Shown piece by piece: positions 37,644-47,514 of a stretch of DNA of 64,000 nucleotides; the stretch's first letter is position 1; every line of letters begins with the position of its first letter. The notes below the pieces were generated by a model that saw only the letters and a program-made list of their open reading frames with translations, had not been told where the DNA came from and made no database searches. The DNA lies in contig NZ_AP027272.1 in NCBI RefSeq assembly GCF_036322805.1, positions 992,001 through 1,056,000 of the forward strand, given 5' to 3'. The DNA is from Planctobacterium marinum (GTDB taxonomy: Bacteria; Pseudomonadota; Gammaproteobacteria; Enterobacterales; Alteromonadaceae). The position numbers and the translations under genes are program-made.

Positions 37644-40600
37644 ATGTTTCAACGTTCAAAACTAAGCCGTATCGCGTTGGCTGTTGCTATGTCTGTGGGT
37701 TTATCCACAGCGGCAGTGGCAAACACCGGTCAGTCTTCATCCATTCGTGGTGTTATTGAAGGCCCAACAGGTGCACCTGCAGTAGGCACGACCATCACAA
37801 TGATTCACCAGCCTTCTGGTACAGTGAAAGAAGTAGAAGTAAACGCCCAAGGTGCTTTTACTGCACGTGGTTTGCGTGTTGGTGGTCCATACACTGTAAT
37901 GATCGTCTCTAAAGAGTTCGAAAGCCAGGTAATCGAAAATGTTTACCTTGAACTTAACCAACCGCTTGATCTGGATACGCAGCTAAATGCACAACAGGAT
38001 GTTGAAACTATTACTGTAACCGGTACGCGCGACTTCTTCTCAAACAGCGGCGGCAGCAGCGTATTTGGTGAAGACCAAATAATGAAAGGCAATACTTTCA
38101 ACCGTGATATCAAAGATATCGTGCGTTTGAATCCTCTTGCTGTGGTATCTCCTGACGGTGTTGAACTGAGCATTGCGGGTACGAACCCGAAATACAACTC
38201 ACTGACCATTGATGGTGTAGGTGTAAGCGATACTTTCGGTTTGAACGAAAATGGCTATCCGTCACAACGTCCACCTATTTCTTTAGACGCGGTTGAGCAG
38301 ATCTCTATTGATTATGCTCCTTTCAATGCGCGTGCTGCTAACTTCTCTGGCGGTAACGTCAATGTTGTAACTAAGTCTGGTACTAACGAGTTTAGCGGCA
38401 GCTTCTTTTACGAAGATACAGTTAACTCAGGCGATGCTGAAGACAAAGTTTTCAATCCACACGTGGACATTCCAGTTGATACAGACGAAACAACGTTTGG
38501 CGTAACCGTTGGTGGTCCAATCATTCAAGATAAATTGTTCTTCTTTGCTTCTTATGAAGAGTGGGAAGAAGGTGTATTGTTTGATTATAATCTGAACGAT
38601 TTAGCCGGCAGTGGCCATGCCGTTACAAACGCTGAAGTGGATCGTTTTGTTGGCATCATGTCAAACGTTTACGGCTTGACGGATTCTTTGGGCGGGACTC
38701 CACCAAATGATCTTGACAAGAAAACCTTGCTTAAACTTGACTGGAACATCTCGCAAGATCACCGTGCAGATTTAACCTACAGCTTCCAGGACAATACTGC
38801 AGCGCGTAACTATACAAATTCCAGCCGCACTTTGGATATGGCATCGGGTTTATGGTTCCAGGCATCTGAAACCACTTTGTTGACTGGTCACTTATACTCA
38901 GACTGGAATGATTCATTCTCTACTGAAGCAAGTTTTTCTTATAAAGAATACGAACAAGCTTCTAACACAGCTGTGCCATGGGGTGAAATCAATGTTCGTA
39001 CTGCTCGCGGTACCATCGTTGCCGGTCAGGATGAAAACCGTCACGCTAACCGTTTAGAAAACGAAGAACTGAAGTTCGGTTTACATGCGGTATACTTATC
39101 TGGTGACGTAGAATACCGTTTTGGTGTTGAGTATGAAGATTTGTCTAACTTCAACATCTATGGCCGTGATTCAGCCGGTACCTGGTCGTTTGATTCACTA
39201 GATGATTTTGAAAACCGCGCGCCTTCCAGATTGGAATACGCCAATGCTTTCACCGGTAACATTAACGACATCGCTTATGATGTAGATAGCAACCGCTATG
39301 CAGTATACGGTGAAGCAAACTTCGAACTGTTTGATGATTTCATGATGACAGCGGGTTTGCGTTACGAGCGTATCGGCGTTGACGGTGCTCCGCGCTTGAA
39401 TGAAAACTTCCAGGCGCAGTACGGTTACCCGAATACAGAAAATCAGGACGGGTTGGATATTTTACTTCCCCGAATTGGCTTTACTTATGACATCAGTGAT
39501 GACATGACATTACGTGGTGGTGTGGGTCGTTACACAGGTGGTACCCCTCTGGTATGGATTGCCAATGCTTATACCCGTGACGGTGTAACCAACGTAAATG
39601 CACCATCCAGTGCCACTAACGCAGCCATTACAGATCCAAATAATGTCGATTTCACTACTATCCCAACCTCAGTGCAAGATTCATTGGTAGCAGGTGCGGG
39701 TAGTACCAATACTATTGACCCGAACTTTGAGTTGCCAAACGACTGGCGTTATCAGTTAGGTTTGGAAATGACCTTTGATATCCCCGGCATCGGTGATAAC
39801 TTTGCCTGGAGCACGGAATTTACTTATGTTGATAGAAATGACTCTGCATTCTGGGTAGATTTATCTCGTGAGCAAATCGGTACTGCTGCTGATGGCCGTA
39901 TTATCTGGGGCTCAGTATATGACGATCCGGATCTACAAGGTAACTGGGATCTACAGTTAACTAATGCCAGTGACGGTGGTCGCAGCATTATCTGGAATAC
40001 CACTTTGTACAAAGAGTGGGATAACGGTATTACTATCAGTACCTCTTATACAAACCAAGATATTACTGAAGTTAATCCGGGTACCAGCTCTACTGGCGAA
40101 TCTAACTTCCAATATGAAGTGACTCAAAACCGTAACATTCCAACTGAAGGTACGGCCTATTATCAGGTTGAGCACAGATTCGTAATGAACCTGACCTATG
40201 AGAAAGAATTCTTTGATGGTTATGACACTACCTTCAACTTGTTCTTTGAGCGCCGTTCAGGCAAGCCATTTGCGTGGACTTTGGGCTCATTCCGTGATGA
40301 TGACTTAGGTGATCAGAGCGAGTTTGATGACAGCGATGTTTACATTCCTTACATCCCTGCAAGTGCCTCAGATCCGGCCTTTGACTTCAACAGTGGCTTA
40401 AGCTACGAAGAAATCATGGCAATCGCTTCTCAAGCGGGCGTTGATAAGTACGCTGGTGGTTATGTACCTAAATATTCTGGAACTCAGCCTTGGGTTACTA
40501 CCATGGACTTGTCTATCAATCAGGAAATTCCTGGTTTTATGGAAGGGCATAAAGCGTCTCTATACTTGAATATTGATAACTTTGCTAACCTGATCAACCC

Positions 40601-40784
40601 TAAATGGGGTCAGGTATATGACTTCCGTTTCCCTCAGCAGGTATTGATGGATTGGGACTTAAACGACCAAGGTCAATACGTATATCGCGAGCGCTTTGGC
40701 GGTACTGACACTGGCAACTTTGATGAGTTCGACGTGGAGTCGTCTACGTGGCGTATCAAGATAGGTGTACGTTACAGCTTCTAA
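37644..40784 (+). CDS. Oar-like TonB-dependent receptor 1
   Basis: 1046 residues with a signal peptide ending near AVAN (27). An N-terminal carboxypeptidase-regulatory-like Ig domain (about 35-115; IRGVIEGPTGAPAVGTTITM) precedes the plug (TITVTGTRDFF; GGNVNVVTKSGTNEFSG) and a long beta-barrel, ending with aromatic RIKIGVRYSF as outer-membrane proteins do. The substrate is not known; Oar-like receptors take up or export large ligands. AGGA lies before the ATG and a strong terminator follows. It is a paralogue of the next gene (same leader, domain order and motifs). Confidence 0.92.
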   Translation: MFQRSKLSRIALAVAMSVGLSTAAVANTGQSSSIRGVIEGPTGAPAVGTTITMIHQPSGTVKEVEVNAQGAFTARGLRVGGPYTVMIVSKEFESQVIENVYLELNQPLDLDTQLNAQQDVETITVTGTRDFFSNSGGSSVFGEDQIMKGNTFNRDIKDIVRLNPLAVVSPDGVELSIAGTNPKYNSLTIDGVGVSDTFGLNENGYPSQRPPISLDAVEQISIDYAPFNARAANFSGGNVNVVTKSGTNEFSGSFFYEDTVNSGDAEDKVFNPHVDIPVDTDETTFGVTVGGPIIQDKLFFFASYEEWEEGVLFDYNLNDLAGSGHAVTNAEVDRFVGIMSNVYGLTDSLGGTPPNDLDKKTLLKLDWNISQDHRADLTYSFQDNTAARNYTNSSRTLDMASGLWFQASETTLLTGHLYSDWNDSFSTEASFSYKEYEQASNTAVPWGEINVRTARGTIVAGQDENRHANRLENEELKFGLHAVYLSGDVEYRFGVEYEDLSNFNIYGRDSAGTWSFDSLDDFENRAPSRLEYANAFTGNINDIAYDVDSNRYAVYGEANFELFDDFMMTAGLRYERIGVDGAPRLNENFQAQYGYPNTENQDGLDILLPRIGFTYDISDDMTLRGGVGRYTGGTPLVWIANAYTRDGVTNVNAPSSATNAAITDPNNVDFTTIPTSVQDSLVAGAGSTNTIDPNFELPNDWRYQLGLEMTFDIPGIGDNFAWSTEFTYVDRNDSAFWVDLSREQIGTAADGRIIWGSVYDDPDLQGNWDLQLTNASDGGRSIIWNTTLYKEWDNGITISTSYTNQDITEVNPGTSSTGESNFQYEVTQNRNIPTEGTAYYQVEHRFVMNLTYEKEFFDGYDTTFNLFFERRSGKPFAWTLGSFRDDDLGDQSEFDDSDVYIPYIPASASDPAFDFNSGLSYEEIMAIASQAGVDKYAGGYVPKYSGTQPWVTTMDLSINQEIPGFMEGHKASLYLNIDNFANLINPKWGQVYDFRFPQQVLMDWDLNDQGQYVYRERFGGTDTGNFDEFDVESSTWRIKIGVRYSF

Positions 40785-41103
40785 GTTGTAGCTAACCTTA
40801 AAAGTCTGTGAAAAGTCGGGTTGTTAACCCGGCTTTTTTTTGGTTTTTTTGTCCCGTCCTGAAAAGTCTTTGCAACATTAGTGTCATAAATAGCGGCTAG
40901 AATGCGCGAGATTTCTTGACCACAAAGACAATTTTATTGCCCTTAAGCGCCTTAGAATGCGGAGCGCGTGCAGTTTGGTAATGCAATAAATTGTCTATTA
41001 AGTATTCAATTGTTACAAAGAACGTATTAATATCGAACAGCAAAGTTCATAAGAATGGCAAAAAGCTATCACTTTCATACACACTTTAAACTAGGAAAAC
41101 ACA
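40785..41103. promoter_or_regulatory. Intergenic region between the two TonB receptors
   Basis: 319 bp without a gene. It holds the terminator of receptor 1 (40814-40842) and, at 40926-40996, a 14-15 bp inverted repeat (AGACAATTTTATTGC facing GCAATAAATTGTCT) around a 43 bp GC-richer core. This looks like a small palindromic insertion or a structured leader. The last 20 bp before the ATG match the leader of receptor 1. Confidence 0.5.
40814..40842 (+). terminator. Intrinsic terminator of receptor 1
   Basis: Stem AAGTCGGGTT facing AACCCGGCTT with a 3-base loop, followed by eight T residues, 29 bp after the stop. Confidence 0.92.
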
Positions 41104-44100
41104 ATGTTTAATAATGCTAAGTTGAGTAAAATCGCGCTAGCGCTTGCACTTGCTGGTGGACTTTCTGTGAGCGCAGTCGCTCAGGAAACCTCTTCCGGTA
41201 TCCGCGGTACTGTTGTCGGCCCTGCTGGAAATGCAGCGGCGGGGACAACAGTCACTATTACCCACATTCCTTCAGGTACAGTGCGTACGGCAACAGTAAA
41301 TAATGCCGGTCAGTTCAGTGCTCGTGGTCTTCGCGTTGGTGGTCCCTACACGATTGAAGTCGATAGCGCCAGTTTTGAAGATACCACAATCAATGATGTC
41401 TATTTGAGCCTGGGCGAACCTTCTGTATTTAACCTTACATTAGAAGCCGAGCAGGCGGTTGAAAGTATCGTAGTTACTGGTTCTGCCATTTCTGCTATGG
41501 CCGGTGGTGAATTCGGTCCTTCAGCGAACTTTGGTCTGGAAGACTTGCAGCGCGCACCAGCGATTAACCGTAATATTACTGATATTATCCGTGTTGATCC
41601 GCGTATCTACGTGGACGAGTCTCGTGGTGGTACAAACCCCATCAACTGTGCGGGTAAAAACTCTCGTTTCAACAGCTTTACTCTTGACGGTGTGCAGGTG
41701 AATGATTCCTTTGGTTTGAATTCCAATGGCTACCCTACCGAACGCATGCCTTTCCCATTTGATTCAATCGAACAGGTTGCTGTTGAACTGGCTCCGTTTG
41801 ATGTGCAGTACGGTGGTTTTACCGCTTGTAACATCAACGCTGTTACTAAGTCTGGCTCTAACGAGATCCACGGTGGTTTCTTCTACGAGTACGGCAACGA
41901 CTCAATGCGCGGTGATTCCGTTAAAGGCGGCAGCTTCGACTTTGGTTCCTTTAGCGATAAGCGCTATGGCTTTGACATTGGTTTTCCACTGCTGAAAGAC
42001 AAACTATTCGCACACGTTACCTATGAAGAGTGGGAAGGTGTTAACTTGTTTAGTCGCCGTCCAGAGGGGACTGGTGTAGTAAATCCAGTTCCTATCACTC
42101 AGGCTGAGCTGGATGAGATTGTAGAAATTGCCAATACGATTTACGGCTACGATCCAGGCCCGATCCCAACAAGTTTGGACAACTTTGATGAAAAGCTGCT
42201 GGTAAAATTAGACTGGAACATTAATGCCGACCATCGTGCTACCTTCACTTACAATTACAACGACGGCAACAACTTCACTGAGTCAGACGGCGATCTAGAT
42301 GAGTTTGAATTCCAGAATCACTTATACGAGCGCGGTGCTGAACTGAACTCTTACGTGGCTTCTTTCTATTCAGATTGGACGGACAAATTCAGTACTGAAA
42401 TCCGTTTGGGTTACCTGGAGCTGGACAACCGTCAAATCAGCGTAGGCGGCACTGATTTTGGTGAAATTCGTATTGAAACTGACGATGTTGATGTATACAT
42501 CGGTGGTGATGACAGCCGTCAATCCAACAAGCTGAGCTACGATCAGTCAGATATTATTCTGAAAGGCTATTACTACATGGATAATGGTCATAACCTGACT
42601 TTCGGTTATGAACAAAAAGACTTTGAAGTATTCAACCTGTTCGTGCAGCATTCTGAAACTGAGATCCGTTTCGACGGCATTGAAAATTTCCGCAACGGCT
42701 TTGCAGACGCTATCTACTACAATAACGCACCGTCTAATAACCCAGATGACGCCGCTGCTGAGTGGGGCTACAAGGCTCACACGGTTTACATTCAGGACGA
42801 ATTCGAACCTATCTACGACTTAATCGTAAAATTAGGCGCGCGTTACGACTGGTACACCACTAGCGACGCTCCGCTGGAAAATCCAGACTTTGTTGCGGAT
42901 TATGGTTTCTCTAACTCCACTAACCTGGATGGCGAAGGTTTATTCCAGCCGCGTATCGGCCTGACTTACACCTTAAGCGATGACACAACCTTACGCGGTG
43001 GCTTAGGCTTGTACACTGGTGGTAACCCGAACGTTTGGTTATCTAACAACTTCTCCGCCAACAACGTATTGCAGTTCGGTCAGCGTGGTCGTTCATTTGG
43101 CTACACCGACGGAACCCGTTCACTGTTCGACGATGATGTAGTTTACGCTGCAGTTGAAAGCGGTGCACCGGCTGGCCCGGGTTGGGGTGTTCCTCAGGAG
43201 CTGTATGATGCTGTAGCAGGTGGCGTTGGTGACAACTTCGAACTTAACTACATGGATCCAGACTTCAAATTGCCGTCTGAATGGAAGTTGTCTCTAGGTG
43301 TTACTCACGTATTACCGGGTGACTACCTGTTAACTGCAGACTTGTTAGTTTCTCGCACTCAAGATGCAGCCATCGTTAAGCGTGGCGACCTGGAGCAAGT
43401 AGGTACTACTGACGATGGTTATCCAATTTATGACAGTGTTAGAGAAGCCTCATTCGTGCTGACCAACACTGATGTAAACAGCACTTCTTACTCTGCCTCT
43501 ATCGGTATTGCCAAGTCTCATGACAACGGCATTACGTGGCGCTTAGGTTATGCCTACAGCGACGCAGAAGACGTACAGCCAATGACCAGCTCAGTGGCGT
43601 TTTCTAACTACGTTAACCGTGCGTTCTTTGACCCACAAGAGGAAGTTTCTTCACGTTCTAACTACAACATCGAGCACAACTTTACCGGTAGCTTCGGCTA
43701 TACCACGCAGTTTTTCGATGGTCTGGATTTCAACCTGACGTTAGTTGGTTTGTTAAACTCCGGCGAACCTTACAGCTTCACCAAGAGCGGGTTTGAAGGA
43801 ACGATCCTGACTTATGACGGTACGCCTTGGTTAGACTTCCAGACAAACGTTCTGAATCCTGGTGTGGCGCGTAACTCTGAAGACGGTTCATGGTGGGGCA
43901 AAGTTGACCTGCGTGTATCTCAGCAAATTCCTGGATTTACTGAAGGCCACAAAGGTGAGGTTTACTTTACCATTGATAACTTGACCAACTTCCTGAATGA
44001 TGACTGGGGTGTTCTCGAGCAAATCGGCTTCCCGAATACTGCTGAGCAAGGCTCTGATGCAGAGCAAGTAATTGCAGATGCTTCCATCTATGAAATTCGT

Positions 44101-44124
44101 TTAGGTGTAAACTACCGCTTCTAA
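41104..44124 (+). CDS. Oar-like TonB-dependent receptor 2
   Basis: 1006 residues with signal peptide ending near SAVAQ (about 26). Ig-like regulatory domain (about 32-115; GIRGTVVGPAGNAAAGTTVT), plug (IVVTGSAISAMAGG; RFNSFTLDGVQVNDSFGLN; AVTKSGSNEIHGGFFYE) and barrel ending YEIRLGVNYRF. It is a clear paralogue of receptor 1: the first 120 residues run in step, and the bases around the start codon (AGGAAAACACAATGTTT) are identical. An extra Cys pair in the plug (INCAGKN, TACNIN) is absent from receptor 1. Own terminator follows. Ligand unknown. Confidence 0.92.
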   Translation: MFNNAKLSKIALALALAGGLSVSAVAQETSSGIRGTVVGPAGNAAAGTTVTITHIPSGTVRTATVNNAGQFSARGLRVGGPYTIEVDSASFEDTTINDVYLSLGEPSVFNLTLEAEQAVESIVVTGSAISAMAGGEFGPSANFGLEDLQRAPAINRNITDIIRVDPRIYVDESRGGTNPINCAGKNSRFNSFTLDGVQVNDSFGLNSNGYPTERMPFPFDSIEQVAVELAPFDVQYGGFTACNINAVTKSGSNEIHGGFFYEYGNDSMRGDSVKGGSFDFGSFSDKRYGFDIGFPLLKDKLFAHVTYEEWEGVNLFSRRPEGTGVVNPVPITQAELDEIVEIANTIYGYDPGPIPTSLDNFDEKLLVKLDWNINADHRATFTYNYNDGNNFTESDGDLDEFEFQNHLYERGAELNSYVASFYSDWTDKFSTEIRLGYLELDNRQISVGGTDFGEIRIETDDVDVYIGGDDSRQSNKLSYDQSDIILKGYYYMDNGHNLTFGYEQKDFEVFNLFVQHSETEIRFDGIENFRNGFADAIYYNNAPSNNPDDAAAEWGYKAHTVYIQDEFEPIYDLIVKLGARYDWYTTSDAPLENPDFVADYGFSNSTNLDGEGLFQPRIGLTYTLSDDTTLRGGLGLYTGGNPNVWLSNNFSANNVLQFGQRGRSFGYTDGTRSLFDDDVVYAAVESGAPAGPGWGVPQELYDAVAGGVGDNFELNYMDPDFKLPSEWKLSLGVTHVLPGDYLLTADLLVSRTQDAAIVKRGDLEQVGTTDDGYPIYDSVREASFVLTNTDVNSTSYSASIGIAKSHDNGITWRLGYAYSDAEDVQPMTSSVAFSNYVNRAFFDPQEEVSSRSNYNIEHNFTGSFGYTTQFFDGLDFNLTLVGLLNSGEPYSFTKSGFEGTILTYDGTPWLDFQTNVLNPGVARNSEDGSWWGKVDLRVSQQIPGFTEGHKGEVYFTIDNLTNFLNDDWGVLEQIGFPNTAEQGSDAEQVIADASIYEIRLGVNYRF

Positions 44125-44173
44125 GGAGCGCTTTTTTACTGATTGATAATTCAATCAGATAAATGAAAGACTC

Positions 44174-44206
44174 AAAAGCCGCCTGGGAAACCAGGCGGCT
44201 TTTTTA
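44174..44206 (+). terminator. Intrinsic terminator of receptor 2
   Basis: Stem AAAGCCGCCTGG facing CCAGGCGGCTTT with a GAAA loop, followed by a T-run, about 50 bp after the stop. Confidence 0.93.
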
Positions 44207-44273
44207 ATTGTGTAAAATTCAGGCGCAATATTTGCTGTCGTTCCTGTGTCGTTTGAGGAGTTAAGGACGTCAC

Positions 44274-47200
44274 ATGGATTATTTCTGGTTAATTGGTTGT
44301 GCAATGCTGGTGTTTTTGATGCAAGCAGGCTTTTTATGCCTTGAAACCGGGAAAATTCGCAGTAAAAACAGCATTAATGTGGCAGCCAAGAACCTGTCTG
44401 ACCTGGTTATCGCCTCTGTAGTGTTTTGGTTGTTTGGCTTTGGCTTGATGTTTGGTGAATCAATCTGGGGCATTGTTGGCGGCAATGAGTTCCTTTTTGG
44501 TGCACAAAGCTCCGCCTGGCAAATCAGCTTCTTCTTATTTCAACTTATGTTTTGCGGCACGGCAGCCACCATTCTCTCCGGTGCCGTGGCTGAGCGTATG
44601 TCCTATCGCGGCTATGTTCTGGTGACACTGGTGCTTTGCTGTTTCATCTACCCAGTCGTGGGGCATTGGGCCTGGGCATCAGCCTTTAATGGTAACAATA
44701 CGGGCTGGTTGCAAGCACTGGGCTTTGTGGACTTTGCTGGTTCCACCATTGTGCATTCCGTAGGGGGCTGGATTGCATTGTCTGCCGTGATCATTATCGG
44801 CCCGCGAATCGGGCGCTTTGACAAAGACAAAAGGATACCAGTGGGTAACAATCTGCCGTTTTCCGTACTGGGGACGATTCTGATTTGGCTCGGTTGGTTT
44901 GGCTTTAATGGTGGCAGTACCTTGGTATTCAACGAAAGTGTGCCCAAAGTATTGCTAAATACCTGTCTGGCAGCAGCTTGGGGCGGTGTGGCGGCTACCT
45001 GTATATTCGTCATCAGGCACAAGTTTGTGGATGTTACCTATATCCTCAATGGCGTCATCGCGGGCCTGGTTTCCATCACCGCCTCAGCCCATGCAGTTAC
45101 TGCACCGCAAGCCGCGTTGATTGGTATTGTCGGTGGCTTGGTGCTGTACCAAGGGTGTATGGTAATGGAGCGCCTTAAGCTAGATGATGCCCTGAGTGTA
45201 GTGCCTGCCCACTTATTCGCCGGTATTTGGGGCACGTTGGCTGTTGCTTTGTTTGGTGATGCTTCAATATTGGCTACCGGGCTTGGTTTTTGGCAACAGC
45301 TGAGTGTTCAGCTGCTAGGGGTTGTGAGCATCGGCATTTTTTGCCTGACGGTTAGCTATTTGCTGTTGCGACTTATTAACCACTTTGTACCCCTCAGAGT
45401 CACAGCCGAGCAAGAATATTTGGGCATGAATATAACCGAGCATCGTGCTTCCACCGAGCTCATTGACTTGTTAACGGACATGCAGGGGCAGGAACGAGAA
45501 GGGCGCTTCGATGAGTCGGTTTCAGAAGAGCCTTTTACCGAAGTGGGCCAAATCGCCAAGCAATACAATCGGGTTATTAATCGCGTTCAGGAAGAAATGT
45601 CCAAACGAGATGAGGCTATCCATAGTTTTCGCTCCAGCGAAAAGCGCAAAAGTGCCATTTTGGATGCCTCAATGGATTGTATTATTACCATAGACAGATA
45701 TGGCAATATCATTGAGTTTAATCCAGCCGCTGAAAGAACTTTCGGGCAAACCAAGAGTCAGGTGGCGGGCTTGAGTTTTGTCAGCTCATTCGTCACCAGC
45801 GAAGCACAACAAGGCTTTCTGGACAGTATTGAGCATCAATTTTCTCAACCTGAGGGATTACTATTAAACCGTCGTAATAGAATCGTGTTAAGACGCATCT
45901 CTGACGATACATTTCCGGCGGAAATCACCATTACAGGTGCAGCCTTTGGTGGCAGTAATGAGCGCGAGTTTACCCTCCATATTCGCGACATTACCCGACA
46001 AAAACGCATGCAAGATAAGCTACAAAATTTGGCCTACTGCGATCCGTTAACTGGGTTGTATAATCGCACCTTCCTGCTGGACTCCTTGCAACGGCAGCTG
46101 GAAATCCAGCCTCAGGACTGCACTGATATTGCCCTGTTTTTTCTGGATTTGGACCGATTTAAGCAAGTTAACGATACCCTTGGCCACAAAGCAGGCGATC
46201 AGTTGTTGCAAGAAGTCGCCTCCCGGTTGAATCAAGTAACACGAGATAGCGATATCATTGCCCGTTGGGGCGGGGATGAATTTGTGGTGATGATGACCGG
46301 CATTGAAGACAAAGGGCATGTTACTCAAATTGCCAATAAGATGCTGCACATCATGCGCCAACCGGTGCTTATTCAAAACCGACAGCTAAAAGTGTTAACC
46401 AGCGTCGGAGTGGCGCTACAAGACAGTCATCAAAACAGTGCTGAGTCTCTGATACAACACGCAGATATTGCCATGTACCACGCCAAAGAGGCAGGGCGTG
46501 ATAACTTTAAAGTGTTTCGACCTGAAATGGCCGAGCAGGCCTCTGAGACATTTTTTTATGCTCAGGCGTTGCGCGGCGCGCTTAATCAAGCACAGCAGTT
46601 TTTTATTGTCTGGCAACCAAAGGTTAATGCCAGACAGGAATTTATTGGTTGTGAAGCGTTAGTGAGATGGCAACTACCAGATCACGGGGTTGTCAGTCCT
46701 GCTATTTTTATTCCGATTGCTGAACAGCAAGATATGATTATTGAGTTAGAGGAAATTGTCTTCCACAAGATTTTTCAGCAGTTGGCCCATTGGCGTGCTC
46801 AAAATAGGGCGGTGCTGCCAGTTGCCATCAATGTTTCCGGAAAACATTTAATATCGGGCAGGTTGCTGCCGCTATTGCAAAGCTTGATGGAAAAGTTTGC
46901 TATACCCGGAGAGTGGTTAGAAATCGAGGTGACCGAAGGAGTGTTTCTCACTGATACCGAGCGCTGTATCGCAGTACTCAAAGCCATCAAACAGTTGCAA
47001 ATTAAAGTGGCTATCGACGATTTCGGTACTGGCTATTCTTCGTTAAGTTATTTAAAGAATTTGCCCTTGGATGTGTTAAAGATAGACCGCTCTTTTGTTG
47101 ATGGCTGTGGTGAACAAAATGAGTCAGATAAAATTTGTTCCACAATTTTAAAACTAGCGGAGAGCTTGTCTTTAAGCACTATTGCCGAAGGCGTTGAAAT

Positions 47201-47324
47201 AGCGCAACAATTTGAATTTCTAAAAAACAAAGGCTGTACTGGTTTTCAAGGGTATTATTTCTATAAACCCATGTCTGCAGAGCAGTTGGCACAGCTAATG
47301 GATTGCCAGAAGAAATCAGCCTGA
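44274..47324 (+). CDS. Ammonium channel fused to PAS-GGDEF-EAL
   Basis: 1016 residues; start set by GAGGAG upstream. Residues 1-380 are an Amt/MEP/Rh channel with 11 or so helices: the periplasmic-site Asp and first pore His in DFAGSTIVHSVGG, and the second pore His in VPAHLFAGIWGT. A charged helical linker (about 384-455) leads to a PAS domain (about 460-575), GGDEF (about 585-745) and EAL (about 755-1010). The GGDEF motif is intact (RWGGDEF) with the product-inhibition RxxD five residues before it (RDSD). The EAL domain keeps GCEALVRW, EVTEGVF and IDDFGTGYSSL. A single protein thus appears to couple ammonium presence or flux to cyclic-di-GMP synthesis or breakdown. Confidence 0.95.
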   Translation: MDYFWLIGCAMLVFLMQAGFLCLETGKIRSKNSINVAAKNLSDLVIASVVFWLFGFGLMFGESIWGIVGGNEFLFGAQSSAWQISFFLFQLMFCGTAATILSGAVAERMSYRGYVLVTLVLCCFIYPVVGHWAWASAFNGNNTGWLQALGFVDFAGSTIVHSVGGWIALSAVIIIGPRIGRFDKDKRIPVGNNLPFSVLGTILIWLGWFGFNGGSTLVFNESVPKVLLNTCLAAAWGGVAATCIFVIRHKFVDVTYILNGVIAGLVSITASAHAVTAPQAALIGIVGGLVLYQGCMVMERLKLDDALSVVPAHLFAGIWGTLAVALFGDASILATGLGFWQQLSVQLLGVVSIGIFCLTVSYLLLRLINHFVPLRVTAEQEYLGMNITEHRASTELIDLLTDMQGQEREGRFDESVSEEPFTEVGQIAKQYNRVINRVQEEMSKRDEAIHSFRSSEKRKSAILDASMDCIITIDRYGNIIEFNPAAERTFGQTKSQVAGLSFVSSFVTSEAQQGFLDSIEHQFSQPEGLLLNRRNRIVLRRISDDTFPAEITITGAAFGGSNEREFTLHIRDITRQKRMQDKLQNLAYCDPLTGLYNRTFLLDSLQRQLEIQPQDCTDIALFFLDLDRFKQVNDTLGHKAGDQLLQEVASRLNQVTRDSDIIARWGGDEFVVMMTGIEDKGHVTQIANKMLHIMRQPVLIQNRQLKVLTSVGVALQDSHQNSAESLIQHADIAMYHAKEAGRDNFKVFRPEMAEQASETFFYAQALRGALNQAQQFFIVWQPKVNARQEFIGCEALVRWQLPDHGVVSPAIFIPIAEQQDMIIELEEIVFHKIFQQLAHWRAQNRAVLPVAINVSGKHLISGRLLPLLQSLMEKFAIPGEWLEIEVTEGVFLTDTERCIAVLKAIKQLQIKVAIDDFGTGYSSLSYLKNLPLDVLKIDRSFVDGCGEQNESDKICSTILKLAESLSLSTIAEGVEIAQQFEFLKNKGCTGFQGYYFYKPMSAEQLAQLMDCQKKSA

Positions 47325-47437
47325 ACCTGGTTAAACCTCCTAAAGTATCTATTGTTCCCCGCCAAAATATACAAATGAACAGCGGTCATAAAGTATGAGC
47401 AAGCCGTTTTCTCAATTTTGATAGTCCTTTTCCTGGA

Positions 47438-47458
47438 TTTGAAAGTGTCGCTTTCAAA
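47438..47458. promoter_or_regulatory. Small perfect inverted repeat upstream of the export operon
   Basis: TTTGAAAG facing CTTTCAAA with a 5-base spacer, 57 bp before the HlyD start codon. It could be an operator, for instance for the LuxR-type regulator of the operon, or a leader hairpin. The surrounding 190 bp hold no double-glycine peptide ORF. Confidence 0.4.
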
Positions 47459-47514
47459 ACCAGTACACACTTTGTTTTAAGTTTTAATCTTGTTTAGCGA
47501 TTTGGATATCGGTT

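Noticed and set aside
47325-47514. Double-glycine bacteriocin precursor next to the C39 exporter
   Set aside because: The only forward ATG before the HlyD start gives a seven-residue frame; no GG leader is visible here or at 51234-51296.
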